A DNA stretch of 64,000 bases from Enoplolaimus lenunculus (GCA_030248215.1 JASANG010001676.1:297660-361659); one strand, 5' to 3'. Counted from the stretch's first letter, positions 11,490 to 24,376 are shown. Notes: generated from the letters alone by a model not told the origin. Translations and numbers: made by a program.

Positions 11490-14400
11490 CAACAACTTCT
11501 TATACCGGTATATGTGCACAGGCATGGCAACATTTGCTTTACATACACTTACGTGCACGTATACCGACATAGTCAAAAAATTTTATACTTCCGATTCCGG
11601 TATTTATTGTTCCGATGCCGGTATAATCCAATCCAGTTCCGCTTTGAGCACTTCGAAACGCGAAACGGTATTCAGCGCAGCATGGAACAAAATAGTCGGG
11701 TGTAACATGTAAACATTACGCAGTTGACAGTGCAGATTGCTTAGCAAATTCGTAAATAATTTCAATGCATGAATTATAAAAAATTGAATTTTAAAGTGTA
11801 GTATGGCTAATGTTTTGATGACTTTTTGATGTATAAGATTACAATCGTGTATAATTGTGGGTGAATTTGGAAATCAGTGCCGAAACGAAGCCAAATATTT
11901 AAGTGCGAACGACCTGGTTTGCTTGATTTTTGATTGAGCTGTTAAGTGTTAATTGGCAATAAAGTGTAAAAATGTACGACACGTTCTTGGGTATCACAAT
12001 CAGTTAGAAGCTTATTATAGTCGGATAAGTACACAAATTATCACAAGATACCGGATTTTGAGGTGATAATCAATTTTTTGATCTCAAATGAGTATTAAGC
12101 TCGTCGGCTTTGGTACACTTTCGCCATATTTCATATTTATAGTGTTATTAAGGCGTAGTAAACTCGTGCTTACGGAAAGGCTTAAAGTGCGCAAGAGCCG
12201 ACCACCTTGTACAGGTAGGCTCGAAGCATAAGTGACATGTTTTCTTTTCCATTGAAATTTCAAGTTTTCAAAACTTAACGTTAAAACAGTAATATAAACA
12301 GATAAGGTTTAAGGTCACGGGTAAACGCAAGAATGGTGCCAAGGTTTTTCGAAAGGTGATAGTTTGTTGCGTTGAATCTATTAAATTTTTCGAATCAAGA
12401 TTCTGGTTTTGCCAGCTGAAACGATCATAGAAACAAGTGGGCAAAAAATAAGAAAGTGGGATTAGACCCATAACCCTTTCTGGTTGTGGTTCGGGTCAGG
12501 GGGTCGGTAAGGCGTAATATATAGATATATGGATACCATATATATATGGTATCTATAATATAGTAGCCTCACATACTTTTGTGTGTATTTTTCGTGGGTC
12601 TTTACATATAGCAATATATTTCTGTTTACTCTATTATGGTTGTATTTATGTGTGTAATTCTCATATATTCACGATGTAGAGTGGATTGTTTAGGTGTTCG
12701 GAGTTGTGTTTGTATTTATGTTGTGTGTTTTGTGGGTTGAATATATTTTACGTTGTTATGTGAGATTTGAGACATTATGTTGTTAACATGTTTGTATTTT
12801 CACTGAATGAGTGTCTGAATTTGGTTATATGTATATACTTTCATACATGTAAACAAATTTGTTATATGAATATATATTTATGTGCCGAAAACGCCGGAAT
12901 ATGTATACTCTATATATAGTATACATATATATACAATATATATGTATACTGTATATAGTATACATATATACAATATATATAGTATCTATATATACTGTAT
13001 ATATATGTGTATTTTGTTAGCAAAAAATATATTTTTACATTCATTGTAGGTTCAACGTTGAAAATATTTTTATATAAAATACGGGTCCGGGTACAGCAAT
13101 GCGTTGCAATGAACTGAATATATTTCTGGATCGATCTTTATATCGGATGATTTCAATTTTATCTGCAAGTTATCATCTGTGTGTTCTGCTGCAGTATGGG
13201 TTTGCGGAATTTGTTGATTATTTTTTCGAAAGCTAAAATTTGTGCAACACAGTACACAACATTTCTTCAAGTAAGATGTATAAAGCGTTGTCATAACTAT
13301 AATTACTAAAGCTCAAAACGTAACTTTTTGTGACCAAAACTGGCTAAATTGTGATTTTAAAAAATATCTACTTTTTGTATTTAATTCGCTTAATTAAGGA
13401 AAATCTACATAATGATGGAAATCTGACGGTCTGAAGCTAAAAATTTGACGAAATGGTCAAAATTGAACTGTCCGGCTGAGATGGTCACTATATATTCTTT
13501 GACAAAATTTTGCATTTTAGGACACTGGGACTGAAGCGTAAACCAAAATATGTGTATAATATATATATTTAGATATGTCTAGATATATTATATATGTATT
13601 TATATATCTATGTAAACAAAATAATAGGACGGCAGTGCTGTTATATATATCAATATATTGCATCTTAAAAACATGTTTAGGTATTTTAGTATATGTAGAT
13701 ATTTTTTGTTTACATGTGGATTTATGTAATATTTATATATTTGTTTGTGTTTATTTGCGTACTGTAAATATGATATTGTTATGTGTGTCAAAATATATGT
13801 TTTGTGCAGTTAGAATGTGTATTAATGTGCATATATATAAATATATATACGACACATGCATTGTATATATGTATATGTGAATAAAACGGTTACACTTTAT
13901 ACACATATGTATACATCATTTTAAATAATATGCATATTGGTGTATGTGTATAAAGCATATTTTATACAAGTAATATATACATATATAAACACAATTTATA
14001 TGTGTATATATTGTGTATATGTGAATATCTAAATAGGTATATATATTTTCGGTATGTATTGTGTTTTTGGAGTGTTTTCAATGTGTATTGTTTACGGTGC
14101 ATGTTATATTGAATATATAATATATATGTATATTTATATATATTTATATATATATTTATATTTATATATATTTATATTTATATAATGTAAATATATTATG
14201 TCTAAAATATATTGAACATCGTGTGTATTTTCCATCCATATATTATATGTATGTAATGTGTGTGTTTTGTATGTTTATGTCGTGAGTGTCAAGTGTATAG
14301 TATGTGTATGCTGCAGATATATCTATATATAATATATCAAACGTGTGTATTTTAATATGTGCAGAACGACTGGGTGCACTGGAAATAGGTGTGGGCAGAG

Positions 14401-14878
14401 TCGACAGAATGCGGGCAAGCTCGCCCGCTCCCGCTCTGTTGTGTTTATCAGGCAGGGGTTGTGTATGACAATATTTTCGATTTCTTTGCTATATTAGTAT
14501 ATGTATATATGTATATCTGCATATATACATATATTTAAAATGAAACGTATAGATTATCAACGTATATACATGTATACATATATGTATACATATATAAGGC
14601 ATACTGTGCATCCTGTATATACTTTACTGAATACTGAGGGACTATTTAATGTTTATAAATTGAATGTTCACTATTCTTGCAAACTTGGGATTGCTTTAGC
14701 ATTTTGGATGCCGAAGATCCCAAAATTGTTTCCCATTGTCTTAAATAGCATTTAAATTTAGTAAGATCGTATAACCTGAAAATAAGATGACCTGTGAGCT
14801 GGAAAATTTTGGCATTTAGGTTAACATACGAATAACTTTAAAAACTGTAAATCTGCCTTCGGCGGTATATCCCATAGT
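11490..14878. repeat. Gene-free stretch with AT microsatellites
   Basis: From about 12510 to 14600 the sequence is dominated by TATA, TATG and TGTA runs, including palindromes such as the one around 12519-12560 (GGATACC and GGTATCC arms) and repeated GTATACTGTATATAGTATAC blocks at 12895-13010. Open frames here are composition artefacts rich in Tyr, Ile and Cys. A short non-repetitive stretch at 14380-14450 contains AGCTCGCCCGCTCCCGCTCT. No gene is supported. Confidence 0.6.
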
Positions 14879-15305
14879 CAGGGTGCAACCGGAATTACAA
14901 TTTACCGGGACCGGAACCGGAATTTGAAAATTTTACCGGAACCGGAAACGGCTTAGCTTGTGGTGTGGATGATTTTTTGAGTTCCGTAAAATCAAAGACA
15001 TTTCAAATTAAAAAATGTCGATATATTGTTGATTTTCTTAAAGAAATATTTTATATGTAAGTATGCATAGTTATATATTGTACTTATATATATTATATAT
15101 GTCAGGGTGAAACCGGAATTCCGGTTCCATCATTTTTTCACCTTCCTGTTCTGGATGCGGTAATTTTTTATCGGAATTAAAAATTCCGGTATTAAAATTT
15201 GGTTACGTATTTATTTTTTGTGTTATGTATTTCATGTTCCGGTTTTGTTTCCGGTACTTTTTTCAAATTGTGGTTCCGGTAAATTGTAATTCCGGTTGCA
15301 CCCTG
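14879..15305. mobile_element. hAT-like MITE fragments, CAGGGTGCAACCGG family
   Basis: A truncated copy starts at 14879 (CAGGGTGCAACCGGAATTAC, followed by CCGGAACCGG blocks) and decays after about 14955. A second, short but two-ended copy spans 15103-15305, from CAGGGTGAAACCGG to CCGGTTGCACCCTG. Its flanks are ATATATGT and ATATGTAT, too AT-simple to prove a duplication. Confidence 0.75.
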
Positions 15306-17040
15306 ATATGTATATATGTATGCATATTTACATGATTATATGTGTGTTGAAGTGAGTTGTGTCCATATGGCTTGCTTTTCTACTTCTACAGATGCACACA
15401 TAATGTATATGTTCGTACATATATATTATATATAATTAATATATACAGATAATACATAGATTTATGTGTATATCTAATAGGCATGAATAGTGTAATTTAC
15501 ATGTGTATGTATTGTGTGTATTTATGCTGACATATTATTCACTATTCGCTGCGTACGTATTTTCCAGTTGCATATATATCCTATAATAATTCCTTTACCA
15601 ATATGCAAAACCATGTATAAATTTACGTTTCGTATGCAAATACGAATCTTGAGGTAGGGTAGGGTGTATTTAAACGGGGAAAGTTAATATTTTGGGTTTC
15701 AATTTTTCTAGCAACATACAGAGGTTTTCGGTTGTATGAAGAACTGCAAGATCACATAGTAATGCAATATTAAAATTGGCTAATGTCCAGGTTGTGACCA
15801 CCGTTTGACGTGGACAGAAGCATTGATTTTGAAACATTTGCATTACAAACTTTGCTCTTTGTGCACTTACAGTCGGTTTTCGAAATTTTAAGATGTGAGT
15901 TAGACTTAGCATTGAGCGTAGGCTTATGCTTGAATTAAGCTTTGGTAGACTAAAGGTTAGCTTATATATATCCCATCCAGCGTTTGCCCACATTTGGTCG
16001 GATTTTAAAAATGTTTGCATATTTGAGCTCGAGGTCAATCTCTTGGGACCCAAAAAACTTTTTTTGTCCAAAAGTTTAACATAACAATTATATACCATTA
16101 GATGCCGCTTGCGCAGCTGAGTGTAATGGTGTTGAATTTTTTGAAATCAGGCGCTTGGTTAACGACTTATGGTCAAAAACAAGCTTTGTGCACCATTCTA
16201 GCACAGTAGTAAACAGTCTGACAATACACAAAGGCGTTCTACAAAAGAATTTGTACATATAGGTTCAGTGGTGTTTACTTTATTATGTAAGCGTAACGGT
16301 TGCATTATTCGCCGAATGCCTTTTTAAGTTATGTTTATGAATTAAAATAGTATAAAAGGTATGAAAACATTTCAAACCCCGGTGCACCTAAAAATTTGCA
16401 CATATGTGCAAGTAAAGTTGCCTATGTTGTTGTTACTATTAATAAATTTCGTGTATCGTTGCTGTTGTTAACTCGAGTTGATTGGTGGAAAAAATGAAAC
16501 ACCTTTTTATTTTAAGTTTGCTAAATTATAGGCCGTAGCACAGGTATTCAAAGCAGAATTGGACTGAAAGTTTAGATTCGGTTTCATACTGCTTTACTAG
16601 ACGCAAAATGTGCCCAAAGTAAAACATCCAAAATTGGTTTTGTGAAATCAGTTCAACAATAAACGCAACCTTCTTTTCTAAAAATGCTGCATCAACGAAA
16701 ATTTATCACCTAGAAGACCGTAGTCTTGTATTTTGTATGATGTTGTGTCATGTCACTGGTTTAGGCTTATTTAAGAAATGATGTCGATATAAAAAAATTG
16801 CGGCCCATGTATTGAACAGGGCCGGATCGTTTTCCTACGGGATACTTCCGAAATCTGCGGTAGAGATTCAACTAGAGTCGGAGATAGATTTTCAGCAGGA
16901 GCCGTATCTACAGTTGTAACGGATCTTGAAGTATGAAAGTTTCCAAAACCTTTTGTTGTTCTGCCATTGCGATTGAGGCGTGCATAAATTCACCGGTTTT
17001 TTTAAAGATTTGAAAGAATAAATGGCGGATACATTGAAGT
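15306..17040. other. Gene-free stretch
   Basis: There are AT-rich microsatellite remnants up to about 15600. The 142-residue minus-strand frame at 15670-16098 matches no family I recognise and shares a CCAGCGTTTGCCCA segment with 57470-57500, so it probably belongs to a dispersed repeat. Nothing else is identifiable. Confidence 0.4.
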
Positions 17041-17044
17041 TTTA

Positions 17045-18545
17045 GCCAATGTTACTTTAAAGGGCGGTATTGACCCGAGTAAGAGGAGGGGGATAATAAG
17101 AGAGGGTCTCCATTTTGTGTCCGAATCAATAGGAATATTAGATTTAGATAGCTTGGTTGCTAAGGCTTAATAGGCTTAGGAATACGGCTTGGGCTTAGGA
17201 ATAAGGTTAAGTTATCGTTGTAGCATATATTAATGCTACCGGAACAGTCAAGTTTCGCCATATTCTGTACCAAACATATTTTTAGATTAATTGCTCACTG
17301 GACAATGATATTTTGCCTAGCGTAGCGTTTGCATTTTGCAATTCAGCTGGCGAAAAACAACTTATTCAGCATAGAAGCCACATAACGGTGGTACAGAATA
17401 TGTTTCGACAATTAATAATTTGTTGAAATTTGCGCACCGTCGCTGTATTACATGTTGAAAAAGCTTTGAAATGTTACTCGACAGTTGTGAAAAATGTTGA
17501 CTACTCGGACAGCATAAATTGGAAATGTGCAGTCATAAATTAATCTACAAATCGCAATTGTGATGGGATATTAATAGAAAGCAGCATGAAATTTGATGTC
17601 TTAACGTAGTCGGAACAACCTTTTGCCGAATATTTTGGTATCTAAATGTTCAAATTCTGTAGATATTTTTACGCGAAATCTAACAAAATTGTATTGTGCC
17701 GGTTGTTTTGAATTTTTGTTTGCAAAAAATTGGTCTGCTTTATAATTTTGCTCGTTGAATTTCCTGATGTTGGGTTCCGAAAAAATATATTTCTCGTTTA
17801 TCTGTGTAATTTCATTATTGTTCTTTTTAAAAGTTCAGTGTGATCCCGGAGGAACTTTAGTATAATGCCACTTGGCTTGTTAAGGACTATATAAACCGTT
17901 GTCTTCAAAGATTTGGGGGGATTTTTACATTCGGGCTGGGCATTGACGGATTGTGTTACAATGGATTTATTTATCCCGACTTTGTGTGTTTGCGAAGGAG
18001 TTTTCTGTAGGTTTTTTATCCCCGAAGTGACCCTACCCATTTTTAGTAGTGTTTGGTGCGATATCTTTCTTGTAGTAGCACCCTATGTGAATTTTCGTGT
18101 CAATAAATTACGCGACTTGAACGAAAAGCGAGTTATATACTTTACTAGTTTTACGGTAGTACAGTACATTCCTAAGTATAACCTTGTATTATCGCTCAAG
18201 CTATTGACACAACAAATAAACGTTTAATTCAACGGATAACTGCAGTACCGGATATATATCCGTACGAAGGGCGGCGGAGCGTGGGTTGAAAATAAATAAC
18301 AGTCGGTAACCGAATAACATAGGGGGTTTCCTCTGGAGAGGCCAAATAAATATCGGTCCCCCCTCTTATTCGGGTCACTACAATAACAGCAGATTAAGCG
18401 TATTCCTAAACCGAAGCCCAAGCCTAGCCGGTGCAAAAATGAGTTCCTAAAAGCCTAAGCCTAAGCAAAACAACTAATCCGGAATCGAAACCTACTCTTT
18501 TATAGACCCGCCAGAAACCTGGTCGTCCCTTAAAGTAACATGGAC
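17045..18545 (+). mobile_element. Family B MITE split by a TGACCCG-type element inserted at TA
   Basis: The 5' end of family B (GCCAATGTTACTTTAAAGGGC) stops at about 17072 and the rest resumes at about 18386 (AACAGCAGATTAAGCG through CTTAAAGTAACATGGACC). In intact copies these parts are continuous. The insert begins TTGACCCGAGTAAGAGG and ends CCTCTTATTCGGGTCACTACAA. A TA stands on both sides, so it is a family D element of about 1.3 kb with a TA duplication. Its interior contains a 104-codon plus-strand frame (17913-18227) that I do not recognise as a transposase. The hexamers at 18400-18475 belong to family B. Confidence 0.7.
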
Positions 18546-18745
18546 CGAAATTTTTAAGATTTTGGATAAATTTCGTAATTTTTTTCATTTCGAATGATTT
18601 CATAATATATCTAACAAAAAAATTCGAGATATATACGTGATTTATAACTAATTCTGAACGTAAAATAACGTCTGTTGTTTCTATAACGGAAACGGACACC
18701 GATTTTTACCGGAAACGGTAACGGATATGCGGTTACACGCTGCTA
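18546..18745. repeat. CAGGGTGTAA-family fragment with AACGGAAACGG motifs
   Basis: This is a one-ended fragment ending ATGCGGTTACACGCTG at about 18742. It contains ATAACGGAAACGGACACCG and a TTTAAGATTTTGGATAAATTTCG segment, both shared with the fragment at 47640-47870 and, in inverted orientation, with the fuller copies at 22489-22865 and 57578-57950. Confidence 0.6.
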
Positions 18746-18965
18746 TCCACTGGTGCACCCAATTTAAGGATACCGACTCCTATTTACATTGGGACTCCAA
18801 ATGAAGATTAAGTACTTTTTTACTCAGATCACAGTACGCAAAGAATAATTCATTTGTATGGAATAGCTATTAGCCTTGCAAGTCGAATTTGATCATTGGC
18901 TGGAGTGATAAAATATAGCATGTTTTTAATCTTTATTGCAGTGATTCGCAAATACTTCATCTCAG

Positions 18966-19132
18966 GGCCAATGTAAAGAACAGGGGCGGAACATATTATA
19001 AGCATATTCCTAAGCCTAAAAGACTGAGTTTATTCCGAAGGCTATAAGCCAATCAAAAAATGGTCTAAAGTATAAACTTACTCTATTCTAGTCCCAAAGG
19101 AAAACGTTCCGCCTCTGATCTTTACATAGGCC
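18966..19132 (+). mobile_element. Telomere-hexamer MITE (family A)
   Basis: It starts GGCCAATGTAAAGAACAGGG and ends CGCCTCTGATCTTTACATAGGCC. The interior has a few CCTAAG-type hexamers and a CTAAAGTATAAACTTACTCT segment. No clean target duplication was found. Confidence 0.75.
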
Positions 19133-19489
19133 GGACTTAGAATGAAAATGTTTTGCACATACTTGCAACCTCAAGCTGTTCGTTCGGGTTTCAGCAGCGG
19201 GCATGATGCAACCGGAGGAGGAAAATTCCGGGCCGAAGGTCAACAAAATTTGCCGGAGTTGAAGAAAAAGCCGGAAGTTAGGCGAAATTACGCAGTTTGG
19301 CGAAATTAGGCAGTTAAAATGATGTTTAATTCGCTAATTTCAGCAATTCGGTGTAAGGTGTTGTTAAATGTTTTTGTTGTATATACGCTATTTTTTGCGA
19401 AATATTAGTAATTTTGGCCAATCTTACTCTGAAGGGCGTCATGTTTTCCCGCGGGACAGCAATAGGTCAACACTCCTGCGCATATATTT

Positions 19490-20510
19490 GTGCTAGGACG
19501 GAGGGACAGCTTCGAGCCTATGTTTTTCGGTGTGTCGGTCGGGACAGCTGCGAACGTGGGCTTTTATTGGGTCGGCCGGGACAGCTGGAACTGCTTCGAG
19601 CATGTGTTTTCGGTAGGTTGGTCGGGTGAGCTCGGACAGCTTCGAGCATGTGTTTTCGGTGGGTTGGTCGGGTAAGCCCGGACAGCTTCGAGCCTGTTTT
19701 CGTTGGGTCGGCCGGGAGAGCTGGGACATCTCGAGGCTATGTTTTTGCTGGGTCGGGCGGGACCGCCAGGACAGCTTCGAGCCAGTGTTATCGTTGGGCT
19801 GGCCGGGACAGTTTCGAGCATGCGCTTTCGTTGGGTCGGCCGGGTCAGCTGGAGGAGCTTCAAGGCTATGTTTTTGCTGGCTCGGCCGGGTTAGCCGGGA
19901 CAGCTTTGAGCATGTGTTTTCGTTGGGTAGGCCGGGACAGCTTCGAGACTATGTTTTGGCTGGGTCGGGCGGGACCGCCAGGACGCTTCGAGCCTGCATT
20001 TTTGCTGGGTCGGCCGGGACAGCTGGGACAGCTGTGTACCTATGTTTTTGTTGGGTCGGTCGGGACAGCCGAGACAGCTTCGAGTCCATATTTTGCCTGG
20101 CTCGGTCGGGACAGCGGGGACAGCTTCGAATCTATGTTTTTGCTGGTTCAGTATGGAGACGGGACAGCTTCAACTCTAAGTTTTTTGCTGGGTTGGTAGG
20201 GACAGCCAGGACAGCTTCGAGACTGAGTTTTTGCTGGGTTGGTTGGGACAACTATGAGCCTATGTTTTTGCTCGGTTGTTAGGGACAGCTTCGATCTTAT
20301 GCTTTTGCTGGGTTGGCCGGGTAAGCTTCAAGCGTATGGTTTTGCTGGGTTGGTCGGAAAAGCTTCGAGCCTATGTTTTTGCTGGGTTTGTCGGGACAGC
20401 TTCGATCCTACTTATGCTTCCGCTGGGTTGACCGGGTAAGCTTCAAGCGTGTCTTTGATGGGTTGGTCGGAACAGCTTCGAGCCCATCTTTTTTGCTCGG
20501 AATTTTGGGG
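19490..20510. repeat. GC-rich minisatellite with a ~37-base unit
   Basis: About 25 diverged units of the form GGGACAGCTTCGAGCCTATG then TTTTTGCTGGGTCGGTC (37 bases) are arranged head to tail, with longer variants that duplicate GGGACAGC. Because 37 is not a multiple of three and the unit lacks stops in several frames, long repetitive frames open on both strands (for example 19626-20282 plus and 19564-19863 minus). These are by-products of the repeat and not genes. A family-B-like terminus (GGCCAATCTTACTCTGAAGG) lies just upstream at 19417. Confidence 0.88.
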
Positions 20511-20531
20511 AAATTCGGATATTATCTGTCT

Positions 20532-21705
20532 AAACTAGAAGTTAAAGTGCCCCGATAGGGCCATGAAAAAAGAATATGTTTCCAAACCAAGCCAGAAGAA
20601 ATTTGTAAAGTGTAGAAACAAGTTGAAATAAATTTTCTTTTTGAGCTAATTGGTAGTCAAATGGCAAAAATGCCCTAAATCCTGCTGACCATGTGGTATT
20701 TGCAACTGAAACATATTCGCTGTGTTGAACAATAATGCTACGTGTGCATACAATTTGGACGGTTCATAGTAATTGGTCTCCGTCCTTGAACTGTCTTCGT
20801 CAAAAATTCTAAAAACAGAACTTTCCATTTTTTACTGCAGGCATCAATCATTAGATACAGTTAGAGCGCTAAAAATGTTACTAAATAAATTCAAAATTAT
20901 ACGGCTCGATTAAATCCGAAAAGCGATAAGAAGAAGGTTTTGAACCGGATATATCCATTTCATAAAATCCGATGTCCATTTGCGTTACAAAAATACCGAA
21001 AATTTAGCTGTTTGTATGCTCAAAATTAGTTCTAAATGAAGTCCAAATCGGGAAAATTTATCGCTACGTATAGGCTGCATTTGTTCCGTAATTAATCAAA
21101 ATAACGAAAATCATCCAAAACTAAAAGTTTATTAGAAACCTCGGTGAATATTTACCGTTATTTTGTTTTCGTTATTTTGGTCATTATCCGTTTTTTCTTT
21201 TCACTTATCTTTTTCACAAACGTTTAACATACGGTGAAAAAACGGCAGTCCGGCGACAACTAACTTTGCTTTAGCCAGACGTGAAACAGAATTAGGTATC
21301 TAAATGATTTTAAGTTTGCTATTTTTAGCAATAATCTGAAAAGTGTTGGCAAAAATCGTTTTAAGCTATCTGGTTGGGAAATCTCGTCAACTGAACTTTT
21401 CAAAACTGGTTTAAAGTTACATACCTGGCAAAATTCTACCGGAACCGGAGGTCGTTTTTCGCCAATGTCGGAAGTATTTATTGAATGGTTTTCTGGTTTA
21501 CACTATGTAAAAGCAGCGAATATGTTTCAGTTGCAAATACCACATGGTCAGCAGGATTTAGGGCATTTTTGCCATTTGACTACCAATTAGCTCAAAAAGA
21601 AAAATTTATTTCAACTTGTTTCTACACTTTACAAATTTCTTCTGGCTTGGTTTGGAAACATATTCTTTTTTCATGGCCCTATCGGGGCACTTTAACTTCT
21701 AGTTT
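20532..21705. repeat. Long inverted repeat (foldback), two ~190-base arms
   Basis: The arm at 20532-20722 (AAACTAGAAGTTAAAGTGCC through CTGAAACATATTCGCTG) recurs nearly exactly in reverse at 21514-21705. The spacer is about 790 bases. No flanking duplication was found by eye. The 143-residue plus-strand frame at 21485-21916 and the minus-strand frame at 20646-20828 are opposite readings of the arms and neighbours. The minisatellite abuts the left arm. Confidence 0.85.
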
Positions 21706-21919
21706 CAAACCTTTACAAGACCAATTTTTAAATACCGACGCAAGGCGGTTGAATCAGATATCTGACAATTATCCTAATCACTCGCGTATAATTTTCAACT
21801 TTAAATTTACTAACATGAACACGCAGACAAATTTTAAAATGACAAATTGCAAATTTAACTGTGTAAAACTCAGAAACACAATACAAAATAAACACGCAGG
21901 TAAATTGCGAAAATAACAA

Positions 21920-22480
21920 CATGCAACATACAGAAACGTTTCACATAGAACCCGCCATTTATGCAGCTTCTAGTTTGGAGAAATTGGCAAACTGAAATAG
22001 TATAGCTACAATCGGAATCCATCCGTTAGTTGGCACCTGCTCTGGACAGTAACGGCGAAACATGTTAAGTGTAAGAACCTGACAAATAAGCCTAAGTATA
22101 AACCCAAGTTTACGTGTAAGTAAAGCCTAAATATAAGCGTCATATTGCGGTTCTCTCAGTACTCCAGTCAACCTGTCTTCTATTCGGTTATCCGGGATGA
22201 AGCTATATAAATTTTGAACTCTACCCGTGTTTTGTAGAAAAAAATCGCACAGTTTTATAAAGATAATAAAATGCAGTGATATGCAAGTCAGCTGCGGCTG
22301 CCAAGGTCGCAAGTAGGTACTGAAGGGAGTGACAGGTGGCGCACCCCAACTACGAATATTTTAGTTCCCCTCCTTCTATCTAACAAATTATGTGCAGTCT
22401 GAAAAGCATATTATTCAACGACAGACTCAAAGATTGTCTCTGTTATAGCAGAATGAACATAAGAACGAAATTCGCTATTA
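21920..22480. other. Gene-free stretch
   Basis: There is a short run of TAAGCCTAAGTATAAACCC-like hexamer remnants near 22085-22140. No gene, element terminus or other structure is recognisable. Confidence 0.4.
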
Positions 22481-22488
22481 CCTAACCA

Positions 22489-22865
22489 CAGCGTGTAACC
22501 AGATATCCGTTTGCGGCAAAAATCGATGTTCGTTTCTTTATAGAAATAATAGAGGTTTGTTGTTTTTACGTTCGAAATTAGTTAAAAATCACGAACATAA
22601 CTGTCAATTTTCATTACAGATATGCTAAAATGGTTCGAAATGAAATAAAAATTGCTAAATACACCCAAAATCTAAGAAAATTTCGAAGCATCCGATACTT
22701 TTTTTGAAATTTTAGAAAGACCCCTGCATATTTGCACGCCTCTGTATTGTTGGCCAAAACTAAAACATCTTTGAAACTTATACCTCAATATCCATTTTCC
22801 GGTTACGTTATTTCGATCACTATCTATTTCCGTTTCCGTTATTATTACTATCCGTTTACACCCTG
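22489..22865. mobile_element. hAT-like MITE, CAGGGTGTAA family, copy 1
   Basis: A 377-base element starts CAGCGTGTAACCAGATATCCG and ends TATCCGTTTACACCCTG. The flanking 8-base segments are CCTAACCA and CCTAACCG (7 of 8). The interior shares AAATTGCTAAATACACCCAA-type sequence and TCCGTTTCCGTTATT repeats with 57578-57950. No coding capacity. Confidence 0.85.
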
Positions 22866-23349
22866 CCTAACCGTCGTTTAACACCACAAAAGTGTTAATT
22901 AAACGTTTTATTTTGGAGATTGAATTGCCATTTGCCTCTTTTAGACAACAAACAGTGAAAACATTTTTGAACATAACGCAGGCTGGAAAAATGATGTTAT
23001 TAGCCCATAATGCAGTTACAGCAAAAATACTACAGTATTATGCAAATTGACACCAGTATAAAAAATATCAACAACTAAAACTATGCTACTTCGGTCAAAT
23101 CGCGTAAAATTAAAAACGTTCCACCTATGGCATACAAAAAAGTAAACCATGCCACCGCTGTAGTAAAGGTTTTGAAAATTTTGGAATACGCTATATGAAA
23201 ATTGCGATGCGTGGTTTCTAGTTACCAACTGAAAAAATTTCTTAAAACCCCTTTACAGAAAGCGCTAAGGAGCAAGGGGTGCTAAACCCTAGCCCTCAAG
23301 GCTACGTCCTTGCATTGTGCAACGCTCTAAAGCAGAAAGATTATTAAGC

Positions 23350-23811
23350 TCAACTCGATCCATCTGTGATTGCCGCTTGCTTAGACCGCTTGGCTTGTCT
23401 ATCCAAATCCTGCAGAATTCCCAGCCCAGTTTTCTTGGCCGTTCTTTTTATAATCACTTTCGGTCCTAAATGAGCAACATTGTATCCAATCACTCCGACG
23501 TTGTATGTGGATTTCAATGCATTGTCGGCTAGCGTACCAAATTCATCACCATATCTAAAATTATTAACACTATAATTGAGCGTGCATACATAGAAAGCTT
23601 AACATACTGCAGTTACAGGGTAGCGCAAACCAAATTTCGCTATGTAAACCTAGTAAGAAAACAATTAGGTTATGGACATAACTCAAAATATGCTCTCAAA
23701 ATATAATTAAAATCAGTTACCTATAATTAACAACCTGAACAGTTTCATTTACAATACATTTCGCTAAAACCTTCGCCGCTGCTTCCAAACCCATGTAAAC
23801 AGATGCAGCAC
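23350..23811 (-). CDS. SPART: Spartin homologue, last two exons (senescence domain C-terminus)
   Basis: Exons on the minus strand are 23721-23811 and 23350-23554 (stop at 23350-23352), joined across GTAACT...TTTTAG with a split Arg codon. The joined reading contains GLEAAAKVLAKCIVNETVQV, YGDEF, YNVGVIGYNVAHLGPKVIIK and TAKKTGLGILQDL. These line up with the end of vertebrate spartin (GLECAAKCIV..., YNINNIGIKAMVKKTATQTG), the senescence domain implicated in lipid-droplet turnover. The first exon starts in phase 2 after TTTTCAG, so upstream exons are required. I could not find the spartin middle region or the first half of the senescence domain in the next 1.3 kb; only the MIT-like exon at 25158-25283 is a candidate. 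The gene may be shortened, diverged or broken. Confidence 0.72.
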
Positions 23812-24376
23812 CTGAAAAGTAAAGAACACATTAACAACTGCCTGCATCCCGTTTCCACAGATTCTACTTCACATCAAATATCGAGTACTAACTATACATC
23901 AGAGATGAACCGGATATGCGGCTCCGTCGAAAAATCGACATCCGCCTCCGGTATTCTAACTTGCCAGGTATTTTTTAAAAAATAGTCTAAAACTTAAGCC
24001 ACATTTGGACAGCATGCCTGTATCAGGCTAAATTTAGCAGTTGGTTTATTCCTTCCAACAATTCCGTCATTTATTCATTTATTTTACATTTTGATTGGCT
24101 AGATATGTACGAACGACCACTGGTTCCTACAGAAAATACCGGGAAGTGCTGTCAGTTATTCTGATTTTTTGTACCGTTATCACGGAAATAACGCATTTCC
24201 CAATATAAAACATCGAGCTAACGCTGCTGTTGTTTGCAAACAGTATTATTGAGAATATTAACATGGCTGCATTAGCGAGATTTATGACACTGATCTGAAC
24301 CTGTATACATTGGTCAATATTAGTGTTAAATGTTTCCTGTAATTTCGGTATTGAAAGTTTTTCTCTTTCAAAAATT

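Noticed and set aside
12519-14600. TATA and TATG palindromes as possible CRISPR-like or regulatory arrays
   Set aside because: No fixed repeat and spacer lengths; simple AT microsatellite composition explains them, and CRISPR is not expected in animal DNA.
19564-20282. Long overlapping frames (218 and 183 residues plus strand, 99 residues minus strand) with Gly/Arg/Trp/Phe repeats
   Set aside because: They are translations of the 37-base minisatellite; openness in several frames on both strands comes from the repeat unit and not from a gene.
21485-21916. A 143-residue plus-strand frame
   Set aside because: Half of it lies in one arm of the inverted repeat; composition and lack of homology suggest chance.
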